Origin: a virus
IMG/VR virus record: IMGVR_UViG_3300020156_000049
Span: 1-42,229 of that record
Direction: 5' to 3' (one strand)
Length of the DNA stretch: 42,229 nucleotides
The notes under the pieces are model-generated. The model saw only the letters and a list, made by a program, of their open reading frames with translations, was not told the origin of the DNA and searched no databases. The position numbers were made by a program, and so were the translations under genes. Numbering within the stretch: the first letter of the stretch is position 1; each line of letters starts with the position of its first letter. Of the stretch, positions 30,276-38,637 are shown in pieces.

Positions 30276-32078
30276 ATGGCAGCGATTCTTTCGCCGAGCG
30301 CGAAGCAGCAGTTTTTTACCGATGCGGGTTTGCCCGCCGCTGGGTACAAGCTCCACACCTACGCGGCCAACACCACCACGCCCCAAGCGACCTACGCCAA
30401 CCGGGCTGGTACGGTACCCAACGCCAACCCGATCATCCTTAATTCGCGTGGCGAGGCGACCATCTACCTGACTCCGGGGCTGGTCTACGACTACCAGTTC
30501 GTGTCGCCTGACGGCGCCCAGGTGTGGACGCAGGAAGACGTGATCGCCGATGCCGGGGACGCCAACTCGGTCGTCTTCACGCAATCCGGTACCGGCGCGG
30601 TCCAGCGCTCAGTGCTGGACAAGCTGCGCGAGACGGTGAGCATCAAGGACTACGGAGCATTGGGCAACGGGGTTGCCGATGATCTGCCGGCGTTCACCGC
30701 AGCAATCAACTACCTTCAGTCCATTGGTGGCGGTCGCCTGTACCTGCCAGCTGGAAACTACAAGGTGAGCGCGTCCATTAATCTGTCCAGCGCCGATTAC
30801 CTATGGATCGACGGAGCCGGCCAGGACAACACCACCGTTATCACTAGTTCTGCGACGGCGGATGTTTTCTACTCCAATAGCGACCGCAAGTACCGTAAGT
30901 TCTCAAACTTCACCGTTTCCAGCAGCGTCACCAAGACTGCGGGGGCTTGCTTCAATCTGCTCATGGAGCGGCGAAGCGTATTTGCGGACCTGAAAGTCAC
31001 CAAGTGGTTCGATGGCGTGATCTTGCGCGGCTTTGAGGAAACGGAGCTGCAACGAGTCAAAATCGTCAATCCTACGGGGGCAGGCACTGCCCTGGTTGCC
31101 GGCACCGCTGGCTCTGCTGGATCGGGGGCTAATCTTCATGTAACCGGATGCTTCATCCGCGGCAACGATGACATTGCACAGACCGCCCCCGTCGCGAATT
31201 GGGGAATCCAGGCTTACGATATCGACGCACTGTACATGATTGATGTGGATGTTGGCGCATTCCTGCTAGGGGATATGCGAATCGCACCTACCTCTCGTGC
31301 TGCAAACTTCCACTTCACTACATGCTTTTTCGACGCAACTAAGGGGACGCACTGCGTAACCGTGGAGGGCGCGGGTAGCAAGTCGCAGTGGGGCATCACG
31401 AATTGCTGGTTCTCTTCGGCGGGGAAGTTGACGGGCGGCAGCGCAGAATCCTGCGGTCTCTTCCTCGCCGACCAAGGGGGATACTCTGGTATCCAGTTCA
31501 CGGGCTGCCGGTTCTATAACAACTCGGCTAGCGGCGCCTATCAGGGAAAGGCCGGCTCCGTTCAATTCACGGGGTGTTCTTTTGAGGCCAACGGGACTGC
31601 GGCTGCCGGTGATCGTTATGGCTTCAAGTTCAACCCCAGCGTCGCAGTTGGACCCGGTGCGCTGCTTTGCGGTTGCTTCTTCTCTGGCAATGCCCCCAAG
31701 GCCATCCAGACGACGGCCAATGCCCGCGAGTTGGTGTTGGAGGGCTGCATCCTCGACAACGGCATGGACTATGTTGAGGGGACGATCTTGCGAGCCAAGT
31801 CCGCAGACAAGGTGACGAACTCAGTACCTTCTGCGACCCGCTTGGCGCCCTCGCCATGCCATGACTTCATTCGGGTGACGGGGACGACAAACATTGCAGG
31901 AATCAACGTGACCTACGTCGGTCACAGGCTCACGATGAAGTTTGACAACATCCTCACTGTGATTGACGGGTCGCAAAATCTGTCACTGGCCGGCAACCTT
32001 GCCACCGCAGCCGGGTCAATCCTGACGCTATGCTGCGATGGCGCCACATGGTGGGAAGTCGGTCGTGTAACGACCTAG
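30276..32078 (+). CDS. Tailspike with pectate-lyase-type beta-helix
   Basis: The 600-residue protein has an N-terminal adaptor domain (AILSPSAKQQFFTDAGLPAA through LVYDYQFVSPDG, residues 1-100) that would bind it to the tail. After it comes the Pectate_lyase_3 signature VSIKDYGALGNGVADDLPAF with GGGRLYLPAGNYKV. The long rest is built of short beta strands rich in small, polar and cysteine residues, as in right-handed beta-helices. It is expected to bind and probably cleave a host surface polysaccharide. The start follows AGGAG. Confidence 0.88.
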   Translation: MAAILSPSAKQQFFTDAGLPAAGYKLHTYAANTTTPQATYANRAGTVPNANPIILNSRGEATIYLTPGLVYDYQFVSPDGAQVWTQEDVIADAGDANSVVFTQSGTGAVQRSVLDKLRETVSIKDYGALGNGVADDLPAFTAAINYLQSIGGGRLYLPAGNYKVSASINLSSADYLWIDGAGQDNTTVITSSATADVFYSNSDRKYRKFSNFTVSSSVTKTAGACFNLLMERRSVFADLKVTKWFDGVILRGFEETELQRVKIVNPTGAGTALVAGTAGSAGSGANLHVTGCFIRGNDDIAQTAPVANWGIQAYDIDALYMIDVDVGAFLLGDMRIAPTSRAANFHFTTCFFDATKGTHCVTVEGAGSKSQWGITNCWFSSAGKLTGGSAESCGLFLADQGGYSGIQFTGCRFYNNSASGAYQGKAGSVQFTGCSFEANGTAAAGDRYGFKFNPSVAVGPGALLCGCFFSGNAPKAIQTTANARELVLEGCILDNGMDYVEGTILRAKSADKVTNSVPSATRLAPSPCHDFIRVTGTTNIAGINVTYVGHRLTMKFDNILTVIDGSQNLSLAGNLATAAGSILTLCCDGATWWEVGRVTT

Positions 32079-33457
32079 AACTGGAAGTAGATGAACGGAT
32101 TAAACCCGTTCTCTACTACCGAAATGCACGCAAGAAGATAAATCACGAGGCAGCAGGCCGAAGCCAGCATAGGGGTGGACACCCAACGCTTCGCGCGCTC
32201 GTAAGCGGCTTGCCCGACCAGACAGGCAGCCGCTGCGATAACCAAGATGGCGATGACCTTAGGGTCGGCTAGCATCCGGTTGGCATCCGTCCAAGCGGGC
32301 GATCCGACCCCCATCATGGCCTTCAAGAAGCGGATGGTTGTTTCCAGATCTTTTGACCGGAAGGGAACCCACAACACAGTGACAAGTAGGAAAGTCCACA
32401 GCCGCGCGCCAGGCAGGGATTCCGTGCGCAATATGCGTGCTCTCTCCAAGACAAGAAGCAGTCCGTGCGCCAAGCCCCACAGCAAGAACGTGTAGGCAGC
32501 ACCATGCCAGAGCCCGCAGAGGACGAAGACGATAACCAGATTCAGGTAAGTCTGGTGCGGGCCAGCGCGATTGCCTCCCAGTGGGATGTACACATAATCG
32601 CGGAACCACCGGGACAGCGTCATGTGCCAGCGCCGCCAGAATTCGGTGATGCTCGCTGCCGTGTAGGGGCGGTTGAAGTTCTGCGGGAACTGGAACCCCA
32701 TCATGGCGGCCAGGCCAATTGCCATGTCGGTGTAGCCAGAGAAGTCAAAGTAAATTTGGAACGAGTAGCAAAGCGCCGCCAGCCACGCTGAGTAAGTGGT
32801 GAGCTGTAGGGCGTCACCGTGAACCGCGTCAACCACTGCTCCAAGTGGGTCAGCAATCAAGATCTTCTTGGACAGACCCACGATGAAAAGGATCAGACCC
32901 CAGAAGACGGCATCGCTGACCGCTCGTCGGCGCTGGTTCGGGAGCTGGGAGTGGATTTCCGAGTAGCGGACGATGGGGCCCGCCACGAGGTGTGGGAACA
33001 GGAATATATAGATCGCGAATTTTGCAATGCTGCGTTCTGGCTTCAGGCTGCCGTGATAAACGTCAACCAGGTAGGAAATGAAGTGGAAGCTGTAGAAGGA
33101 AATGCCAAGCGGCAGAACCCAGCTCAACTTGCTGGCATCAAAGTCGATGCCTGTCAGGTCTGAGGTGATGCGCGCAATGAAGCCGCTGTACTTGAACAGT
33201 AGCAGCGGCGTGAGGTTTAGCGCGATGCCCAGCCACAGCAAAGGCTTGCGTCGCGAGCGGGTCAGCAGGTGGCCCAGCCACCAGTTCAGCGCCACAAGCG
33301 CCAGCGGAATAAGGGTGAAGGGCCCCGCACCCAGGGCGTAGAACACCACACTGGACAGAAGTATCCAGCCGTTGCGTACGGCGACTGGGAGCAGGAAGTA
33401 CAGCCCGAAGAAGAGCGGCAGGAAAAGAAACAGGAAGGCTGGAGACGAGAAGACCAT
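32075..33457 (-). CDS. AlgI-like MBOAT O-acyltransferase
   Basis: The 460-residue protein begins MVFSSPAFLFLFLPLFFGLY, has some ten or more hydrophobic segments, and carries the MBOAT motifs FPHLVAGPIVRY, QIYFDFSGYTDMAIG, FWRRWHMTLSRWFRDYVYIP and CGLWHGAAYTFLLWG with the invariant His. Proteins of this kind pass acetyl groups across the membrane to a partner that modifies exopolysaccharide (AlgI with AlgJ/AlgX). The partner gene is directly upstream with a TAATG overlap. The stop codon overlaps the tailspike stop from the other strand. Base composition seems a little lower in GC than the neighbours by eye. Confidence 0.9.
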   Translation of the reverse strand: MVFSSPAFLFLFLPLFFGLYFLLPVAVRNGWILLSSVVFYALGAGPFTLIPLALVALNWWLGHLLTRSRRKPLLWLGIALNLTPLLLFKYSGFIARITSDLTGIDFDASKLSWVLPLGISFYSFHFISYLVDVYHGSLKPERSIAKFAIYIFLFPHLVAGPIVRYSEIHSQLPNQRRRAVSDAVFWGLILFIVGLSKKILIADPLGAVVDAVHGDALQLTTYSAWLAALCYSFQIYFDFSGYTDMAIGLAAMMGFQFPQNFNRPYTAASITEFWRRWHMTLSRWFRDYVYIPLGGNRAGPHQTYLNLVIVFVLCGLWHGAAYTFLLWGLAHGLLLVLERARILRTESLPGARLWTFLLVTVLWVPFRSKDLETTIRFLKAMMGVGSPAWTDANRMLADPKVIAILVIAAAACLVGQAAYERAKRWVSTPMLASACCLVIYLLACISVVENGFNPFIYFQF

Positions 33458-34605
33458 TAGCGTCCGTGCTTGTCTGAGGCGAGGGCGGCCCACTCCGGCG
33501 AAATGTCCAGGAGTTGAACGACGAGGTATTTGCAGCGGCCTTTCGTGACCTTGGGCAAATCCCATATTGGGATATCTCTGCCCACCCTAGCCATGCTGGA
33601 GAAGTGGTTTAGCAGGCCAACGCTGACCATCGCGTCCGAAAAGCTGTTTCCGTAGAGGCACGTTGAGGGCAGCATTCCCGAGGCCGTGACCTCATCGGTA
33701 ACGTACTCAAGGCCAGTGGCTGATACATCCTGATAGTTGATGTTGTGCACTGCCGGCCACTTGCGATTGTCTACGCGCACCTCCGCCACTGGTTCGGCGA
33801 CAAGGAGCGCCGCAAAGCGAGCGTCGCTGCCAACTTCGTTCTCGGTATAGGTTTCAAGTGGGTAGCGCCACTGAAACGGCACGCCATCGAGCGTCGCGAT
33901 CCGCCCGGCAATCTGGATCGACGCCTCCCGGGCGGCAAAGTCACTCCAGTGGAAGTCTTGTTTGAAAAACCTGGGCTGCCCCTTTGGGATGGCATTCATC
34001 AGGGCGTGGGCGTCAATGAAATCCGATCCAAGCTCCCTTTGCAGCTGCGGGTAGAGCCGAGACATAAACTGCGACGGCTCGGTCATGTGCGGCGCAAAGA
34101 ACGGTAGACCCGCCTGGGTGAAATGCTGCCGTTGCATCGGCGCGATAAGGATCAGGTGCGTGCCCTGCGATTCAAGCTGAGCGCGCAGCAGACGCAGGCC
34201 CCCTACAACTGCTGGCGCTTCGTTCTCGAACAGGTGCTCGCTAGTCGGTAGCTGCGAATCAAGCAACTTCCTTCCGTAGATTTCACCATGTGGGCCAAAG
34301 TAGGCGCGGTCGGATGAGCTGAATAGCCAATAGTCCAGCTGGTTCTTCAAGCGAACCATTAGGCTGCGATAGGCCATATTGTCGTTGAACCACCGGTCGA
34401 AGGCCGCGAAGTTCTTATCGAAGTCCCAAGGCTTGCCCTCCCATCTGGTGGGCAATTCAGCCAGGCGCCGCATTTCCTCAACCCTCTCGAAGTCGGGTGG
34501 TGGCGTGCGTAGACTAAGCGCGGCCGGAAGGGCGCTCAGGATTAGAATGAAGGCGACGAAGCCTGCTTTTAGGGCCGTCGATGGCCTGTGGTGTTCCGCG
34601 ATCAA
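33457..34605 (-). CDS. AlgJ/AlgX-like SGNH O-acetyltransferase
   Basis: The 382-residue protein has an N-terminal membrane anchor (about residues 12-32), then PPDFERVEEM, a DRAYFGPHGEIYGRK segment typical of the AlgJ/AlgX family, the catalytic DFHWSD pair (Asp217, His219) and YGNSFSD with Ser321 as nucleophile. It would act in the periplasm, taking acetyl groups from the MBOAT partner. The best start is TTG 34605 behind GGGAGGGG; longer upstream frames would run across a divergent gene. Confidence 0.85.
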   Translation of the reverse strand: MIAEHHRPSTALKAGFVAFILILSALPAALSLRTPPPDFERVEEMRRLAELPTRWEGKPWDFDKNFAAFDRWFNDNMAYRSLMVRLKNQLDYWLFSSSDRAYFGPHGEIYGRKLLDSQLPTSEHLFENEAPAVVGGLRLLRAQLESQGTHLILIAPMQRQHFTQAGLPFFAPHMTEPSQFMSRLYPQLQRELGSDFIDAHALMNAIPKGQPRFFKQDFHWSDFAAREASIQIAGRIATLDGVPFQWRYPLETYTENEVGSDARFAALLVAEPVAEVRVDNRKWPAVHNINYQDVSATGLEYVTDEVTASGMLPSTCLYGNSFSDAMVSVGLLNHFSSMARVGRDIPIWDLPKVTKGRCKYLVVQLLDISPEWAALASDKHGR

Positions 34606-34657
34606 TGCGTCCCCTCCCTTTGACAAGTATGTTAAACGACATGAGGGGGGTGACGTA

Positions 34658-34951
34658 ATGCCTCTGCCCGAAGGCTTCCATTGGGTCCAAGGCCACCAGC
34701 ACGAGAAGGGGCCACCTACTGCGCTGGCCCTCGGTGATGTGCAGGTCGCCCGCATGCTCGACCGGCTGGACGGCTCGTGGTTCGTGCGCTTGGAGTGCCA
34801 GAAGCCGAAGAGCCACCCACTGGTGACCCGCGACTGCACGAGCTTTGAGCAGGGCAGGGCGGGAACCGAGGAATGGGCCCGCAGGAACGAGGCCAGACTG
34901 CGAGCCGAGGCGGCTGCCGCGGTCGCTGGGCGGCGGAAAGATAAGGTGTAG
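34658..34951 (+). CDS. Hypothetical protein next to the integrase gene
   Basis: The 97-residue protein reads PLPEGFHWVQGHQHEKGPPT and later ALALGDVQVARMLDRLDGSW, and ends in an Ala/Arg-rich helix. It starts at ATG 34658 after a run of six G. It is divergent from the acetyltransferase pair (52-base gap) and convergent with int (3-base gap). No family was recognised. Confidence 0.65.
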   Translation: MPLPEGFHWVQGHQHEKGPPTALALGDVQVARMLDRLDGSWFVRLECQKPKSHPLVTRDCTSFEQGRAGTEEWARRNEARLRAEAAAAVAGRRKDKV

Positions 34952-34954
34952 CCC

Positions 34955-35917
34955 CTATAGCCGGTCGGCGAGCTCGTCCGCGCTGGTCTGATAATAGATA
35001 AGGAGACTCTTGAGGTCTCTGTGGCCGATCACCCTGGCGAGCTCCATAACGTCGAGTTTCTTGGAAAGGCGCCAAATGGCCTCGGCCCGGGTGTCGTGGA
35101 AGTGTAGGTCAGGAATCTTGGTGTCCTGAACCACCCGGCGCCAGAACACGTCCCGGGTTCCCGGGTTCAGGCCGAATGCCGGCCCATCGGTCTTGGGGAG
35201 GACCGCCAGAATCTCCCGGGCTCGTGGAGAAAGCGGCACCCTGCGCTCATCGCCATTCTTGGTTCGCGGCAGGCGGACGGACTTTTCGCTCACGTCTGGC
35301 CAAGTGATGCCCATGATCTCGCCTGCCCGCATTGCGGTCTCTAGGGCAAAGAGGAACGCCAAACCGACCCGGTTCATCGCCGTTCCCGCGGTCAGCCCAT
35401 CCCCCAGCCTTGTAGCAATCACCACCCGTGCCACCTCGGCCTCTGAGATTCGCCGTTTGCGGCTTGGGGGCGACCTGGGCGGCTTCACGTCGGCCATAGG
35501 GTTTGACCTCAGCCAGTGCCATTCCTTCCAGGCCACGCGCAGCACGGAGCGCATCAGGGTCATTTCCCGGGCCACTGTCCCGGGCGACACGTCCTGTAGG
35601 CGGCTCTCCCGCCACGCCACGAAATCCGGGGCAGCCAACTTGGCAAGGGGGCGCTTGGCGATCTTCTCAGCTTGGAGGCTCGCCAGCCGAACTAGCTCCC
35701 ACTTCGCCCCCCGGTGGCCCGGGGCAACGTCCTTGGCGTACCGCTTCAGCGCGTCCCCAAAAGAGTGATCCGGTAGCTTGCCGCCGCCCAGTTCTGATTC
35801 GCGCTGTAGCGCCCACTGGACAGCCTCCTGCTTCGTGCGGAAAGTGTCACTCTCGCGCAGGCCGTTCTTGTAGACCTCGGCCCGCCATTTCGTCCCACGC
35901 TTACGTATCGATGGCAT
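34955..35917 (-). CDS. int: Tyrosine recombinase integrase
   Basis: The 320-residue protein has an N-terminal arm-binding region (PSIRKRGTKWRAEVYKNGLR), a core-binding domain and the catalytic domain. The catalytic residues are visible in ALETAMRAGEI (Arg), RTKNGDERRVPL (Lys), LHFHDTRAEAIW (His and Arg), VIGHRDL (His) and LIYYQTSADEL (Tyr). It inserts and excises the prophage. I start it at ATG 35917; a longer frame to 36091 would read through the candidate attP region. Confidence 0.92.
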   Translation of the reverse strand: MPSIRKRGTKWRAEVYKNGLRESDTFRTKQEAVQWALQRESELGGGKLPDHSFGDALKRYAKDVAPGHRGAKWELVRLASLQAEKIAKRPLAKLAAPDFVAWRESRLQDVSPGTVAREMTLMRSVLRVAWKEWHWLRSNPMADVKPPRSPPSRKRRISEAEVARVVIATRLGDGLTAGTAMNRVGLAFLFALETAMRAGEIMGITWPDVSEKSVRLPRTKNGDERRVPLSPRAREILAVLPKTDGPAFGLNPGTRDVFWRRVVQDTKIPDLHFHDTRAEAIWRLSKKLDVMELARVIGHRDLKSLLIYYQTSADELADRL

Positions 35918-36142
35918 GGGCAGATTCTGGCGTAAATTCTGGCGTAGTGTAGGCGAGGAATCCGCGTTTAACGGGCCCCTACTGCGGATGAGCCGATTGG
36001 CTGGAAGCCTTACGCCGCAGGCAATTCGGGGCATCTGCGGGGAACGGTAATCTACTGCGCCAATGGCGGCATTGCCTGTTTCCGGCACCAAACACCCGCG
36101 CCACGCTTAGGTTTCGACCGGCGTGGCGTAATCTTGTCGGAG
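35918..36142. other. Candidate attP region between int and xis
   Basis: The 225-base gap holds a tandem ATTCTGGCGTA repeat (35924-35934 and 35936-35946), further copies of the GGCGTA element at 36011-36016 (reverse), 36125-36130 and 36144-36149 (reverse, just inside xis), and an inverted repeat CGCCACGC/GCGTGGCG (36099-36106 and 36121-36128). Repeats of this kind suit arm-type and core-type integrase or Xis sites. The core cannot be fixed without the bacterial attB. Confidence 0.5.
35924..35946 (-). repeat. Tandem ATTCTGGCGTA repeat upstream of int
   Basis: Two exact 11-base copies, ATTCTGGCGTA, stand 12 bases apart directly upstream of the integrase start. They are probable binding sites for integrase or excisionase. 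Confidence 0.7.
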
Positions 36143-36376
36143 TTACGCCGCGTTCTGGCGGTTTCGCTCCGCTTCCCACCAGTCCATGAGCTCGCGGCGG
36201 CGCCACGTCAGCCGGCGCCCCATCTTGGCTGGCTTCGGGAACCCGGGCCGCGCAGCGATCTGCTGGAACGTCCGGACGGGCACCCCGAGACACATGGCAG
36301 CCGATTCCATGCCCAGCGCCCGGTCCCCCTCGATCAGCGCCGCAAGCGCTGCCAGCGTGTGGTCAACCTCAGCCAT
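36143..36376 (-). CDS. xis: AlpA-like excisionase
   Basis: The 77-residue protein has a helix-turn-helix of the AlpA/MerR-like excisionase type: GMESAAMCLGVPVRTFQQIA, then GFPKPAKMGRRLTWRRREL and the ending DWWEAERN. These proteins direct integrase towards excision. It is upstream of int across the candidate attP region. ATG 36376 or the in-frame ATG 36388 could start it; I prefer 36376. It overlaps the upstream gene by 8 bases. Confidence 0.8.
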   Translation of the reverse strand: MAEVDHTLAALAALIEGDRALGMESAAMCLGVPVRTFQQIAARPGFPKPAKMGRRLTWRRRELMDWWEAERNRQNAA

Positions 36377-36560
36377 CGCCCCCCCCATTCAACTCATCCG
36401 CCATCTCATGCGCAGCCGAGCTGTTGAGCGTGATCCATTTGGCTCCGGGGGATTTCTCGTAGTAGTTCCCCGCATCGTCCACGAGGCACCAGCCGGCGCG
36501 CTCGGGCGGCCTGTCGGTGAACAACTCGATCAACTGCTCTTTGACATGCCACTTGTTCAT
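36369..36560 (-). CDS. Small hypothetical protein upstream of xis
   Basis: The 63-residue protein (MNKWHVKEQLIELFTDRPPE) has a perfect AGGAGG eight bases before ATG 36560. It contains GWCLVDDAGNYYEKSPGAKW and ends with a helical segment. It is co-translated with xis through an 8-base overlap. The function is unknown. Confidence 0.65.
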   Translation of the reverse strand: MNKWHVKEQLIELFTDRPPERAGWCLVDDAGNYYEKSPGAKWITLNSSAAHEMADELNGGGDG

Positions 36561-36577
36561 GTTCTGTGCCTCCTGTG

Positions 36578-36979
36578 TCACTTCTCGGGCTCAATGTGCT
36601 GGATAGCGCACATAGGCGGGGTGATGGCTGCGGCGAGCATGGCGCGGTAGGTGTCTCTCGCACAACCGATCTGCTCGGGGTCTGCTGGTGCGCTGTCCCA
36701 TTCCCGGACCCCGGCCAGCAACATTTCATCCGTCGGCCCTACCGGCACGAGGGCGTAGCCTTCCGGTATCGCGTTCAGTGCGCCATCCGCGCGCCCCGAC
36801 ATGTAAGCTTCGGCATACATGGTCTTGGAGACGTTTCGGCTCTCCCGCAGCGCGGCAACGATGGCCTCCATGGCATCGTCTCTATATACGAGACGCTTGG
36901 GACGGTTGATCGTCCTAGACTCGGCGGCATCAAGAAGATCGCGCGCCCGCGCCTCCAGCGCCTGGTCGTTCTCGCTCAT
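36578..36979 (-). CDS. Phage hypothetical protein with IPEGYALVPV module
   Basis: The 133-residue protein has an N-terminal helical part (SENDQALEARARDLLDAAES) and a C-terminal module with IPEGYALVPVGPTDEMLLAG and RDTYRAMLAAAITPP, which recurs in many phage proteins of unknown function. It starts in an ATGA overlap with the small gene upstream. Confidence 0.7.
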   Translation of the reverse strand: MSENDQALEARARDLLDAAESRTINRPKRLVYRDDAMEAIVAALRESRNVSKTMYAEAYMSGRADGALNAIPEGYALVPVGPTDEMLLAGVREWDSAPADPEQIGCARDTYRAMLAAAITPPMCAIQHIEPEK

Positions 36980-37140
36980 GACACCTTCCCTCCGGCGTTG
37001 AGGAAGTCGCGAAGCGTGACGCGGCATCCTTCGTAGAACATGACGCCGCTCCCCAACTCGGCAGGCCAGATGCCGCCATTGGCGATCACGGCAGAGTAAA
37101 TGCGAGGGTCAATCGCCTGGTCGTGGTTATCGGTGGTCAT
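36976..37140 (-). CDS. Small hypothetical protein (54 residues)
   Basis: A 54-codon frame from ATG 37140 reads TTDNHDQAIDPRIYSAVIAN and ends LRDFLNAGGKVS. Both its start and its stop lie in ATGA overlaps with neighbours, so the reading frame chain is unbroken. Soluble; function unknown. Confidence 0.6.
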   Translation of the reverse strand: MTTDNHDQAIDPRIYSAVIANGGIWPAELGSGVMFYEGCRVTLRDFLNAGGKVS

Positions 37141-37358
37141 GTCCATCGCTCCCTTCTGTTGCGCCGCTTCTCGCCCTTGCCTCTCCGCGATCGGCTTTCT
37201 GGTATCTGCATGTACGGCGTGTTTACGTTGAACGTGGAAATGGTTGGCGATGTGTCGCCCATATAGGTTTCCAGCGTGACGCCTTCCAGTCGCTGACGCA
37301 GAGAAGACACAAGGATTGCATCGTATCCAACGATAACGATGCGCTGGCTATCACCCAT
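37137..37358 (-). CDS. Small hypothetical protein
   Basis: The 73-residue protein (GDSQRIVIVGYDAILVSSLR) has a beta-rich N-terminal half and a very basic end (RSRRGKGEKRRNRRE) that may bind nucleic acid. It is coupled on both sides. No family was recognised. Confidence 0.55.
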   Translation of the reverse strand: MGDSQRIVIVGYDAILVSSLRQRLEGVTLETYMGDTSPTISTFNVNTPYMQIPESRSRRGKGEKRRNRRERWT

Positions 37359-37560
37359 TCCCGCTCCCCTTGTTCTGGTCGGCCGTATCGCCGGCTCCCT
37401 TGATAGCCTTTTGCATTTCTCTCGGCCCGAATTGGTAGACGTGGTTGCAGTTGCTACACCGTGCGCTGTAAACCTTAGACCGCCCAATGCGGGTGAATGT
37501 CAGCATGTGGCCGATCATCGCCCAAAGGTAGCGGCCATCCTTGCAGCATGGGGTGGCCAT
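37351..37560 (-). CDS. Small cysteine-containing protein
   Basis: The 69-residue protein (MATPCCKDGRYLWAMIGHML) carries YSARCSNCNHVYQFG, a CxxC that with other Cys and His could bind zinc. Start ATG 37560 lies in a TGATG overlap with the Lar-like gene, behind GGAAGGAG. Confidence 0.6.
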   Translation of the reverse strand: MATPCCKDGRYLWAMIGHMLTFTRIGRSKVYSARCSNCNHVYQFGPREMQKAIKGAGDTADQNKGSGNG

Positions 37561-37952
37561 CACTCCTTCCCCTTGTTCTGGTCTGACATGGCGGCGTCGA
37601 TAGCGGCGCGCGGTGTCGTACCCGAGCCGACTCCCAACGCTGCGCCCTCGTCTCCATAAACCTCGGCATCCCACGGGCCTTCGTACTCAGGGATCAGTGC
37701 GACCCGGTTACGCTCAATGAAATCGAGCCGCGCCGCATCCCGCGCATCCTCCGCCACAGCGCCGCCATTGGGCTGGTGGCGGGTGTTCCATCGCTCGATG
37801 GCCTTGTCTCGGGTGCTGCCGTAGTGGGTCGCCCCGCAGCTACCCACCCTCGGGCCGATGCATGCGACGTAGAATTCCACATCGCTATTTCGGTAGACGT
37901 GGGCATTGCCTGACGTACCGCAAAACGGGCACGGCTTCAGTTCGTCAGCCAC
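37560..37952 (-). CDS. Lar-like zinc-finger protein with a duplicated C-terminal domain
   Basis: The 130-residue protein begins ADELKPCPFCGTSGNAHVYR and has the later Cys and GSTRDKAIERWNTR of the Lar (restriction alleviation) family in its first 65 residues. From about residue 75 a second domain, RLDFIERNRVALIPEYEGPW to TTPRAAIDAAM, follows; a close copy ends the protein at 38638-38919. Lar of Rac modulates type I restriction, but many phage Lar-like proteins are uncharacterised. GTG start behind AAGGAG. Confidence 0.75.
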   Translation of the reverse strand: MADELKPCPFCGTSGNAHVYRNSDVEFYVACIGPRVGSCGATHYGSTRDKAIERWNTRHQPNGGAVAEDARDAARLDFIERNRVALIPEYEGPWDAEVYGDEGAALGVGSGTTPRAAIDAAMSDQNKGKE

Positions 37953-38205
37953 GGTCGTCTCCTTGCTGCGTCAGAGCAGCCACGCATGCGGGGCACGTTG
38001 AAAGGCGGCTTTTGTTATTGACTCTCCAGCCGGCGCGTTTTGCTCGGCGCAGGCAACCCGCTTTACTTTGCCCGTGGAACTGACCAAAGCCGGTTGAGTA
38101 CGGAGCAGTCGGGTGTGACCCGTCGTGTTTGTATTTGCAGTACAGATCGAGCGTGTAGCCGGCTGCATATTGCAGCGGAGCCGGACTGATGATCGGCTTA
38201 GCCAC
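37945..38205 (-). CDS. Small protein with zinc-ribbon-like cysteines
   Basis: The 86-residue protein (start GTG 38205 behind AAGGAGG) has TLDLYCKYKHDGSHP and ends with STCPACVAALTQQ. The cysteines may bind zinc. It overlaps the Lar-like gene by 8 bases. No family was recognised. Confidence 0.6.
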   Translation of the reverse strand: MAKPIISPAPLQYAAGYTLDLYCKYKHDGSHPTAPYSTGFGQFHGQSKAGCLRRAKRAGWRVNNKSRLSTCPACVAALTQQGDDRG

Positions 38206-38626
38206 GGCTGCCTCCTTGCTGGTCGATGAGGGCGAGCGCTGCTTGAATAGCATCAATGTCAGAAGTCAAAATCACGTTGATCGGAGCCCCGCCATCTGCG
38301 TGCGGCACTTGAACCAGCTTCATTAACTTGACCGCCTTGATAAGCTCATCCACCCCAGCGCGGGCGGTGGCGGGGTGGGTGTAAACCGGCAGGACATTTG
38401 CAGCATTCTTGGGGCGCTCGGGCCCAAGGCTGAAACCGCCGCCAGCGTAGGCATACACCTCCGGGTCGTCGGTATAGAAGTACCCATGCGGCTCCGCGCC
38501 CAGGCTCGCCACGAAGGATTCGAGGGCGGCGCGCATGGCGTCCACGCCCCACAAGGAATTGCCGTCCTCGATCGCTTTACGAAACGCACCCAGAGCCGCC
38601 CGCACCTGCTCATCCGTAATGTTCAC
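38198..38626 (-). CDS. Hypothetical protein with a phage repeat-type N-terminus
   Basis: The 142-residue protein begins with NITDEQVRAALGAFRKAIED, a start shared by many phage proteins of unknown function, and continues with EPHGYFYTDDPEVYAYAGGG and VLPVYTHPA. The last of these motifs is common at the edges of exchangeable phage modules. Start GTG 38626 lies behind TAGGAG. Confidence 0.65.
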   Translation of the reverse strand: MNITDEQVRAALGAFRKAIEDGNSLWGVDAMRAALESFVASLGAEPHGYFYTDDPEVYAYAGGGFSLGPERPKNAANVLPVYTHPATARAGVDELIKAVKLMKLVQVPHADGGAPINVILTSDIDAIQAALALIDQQGGSRG

Positions 38627-38637
38627 GATTTGTTCTC

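Noticed and set aside
30276-32078. Diversity-generating retroelement linked to the tailspike
   Set aside because: No reverse transcriptase gene or template/variable repeat pair was seen near the tailspike or elsewhere in the window.
34620-34648. Perfect TTGACA at 34620-34625 as promoter for the gene at 34658
   Set aside because: No -10-like hexamer lies 15-19 bases downstream (the sequence is G-rich), so it was not annotated as a promoter.
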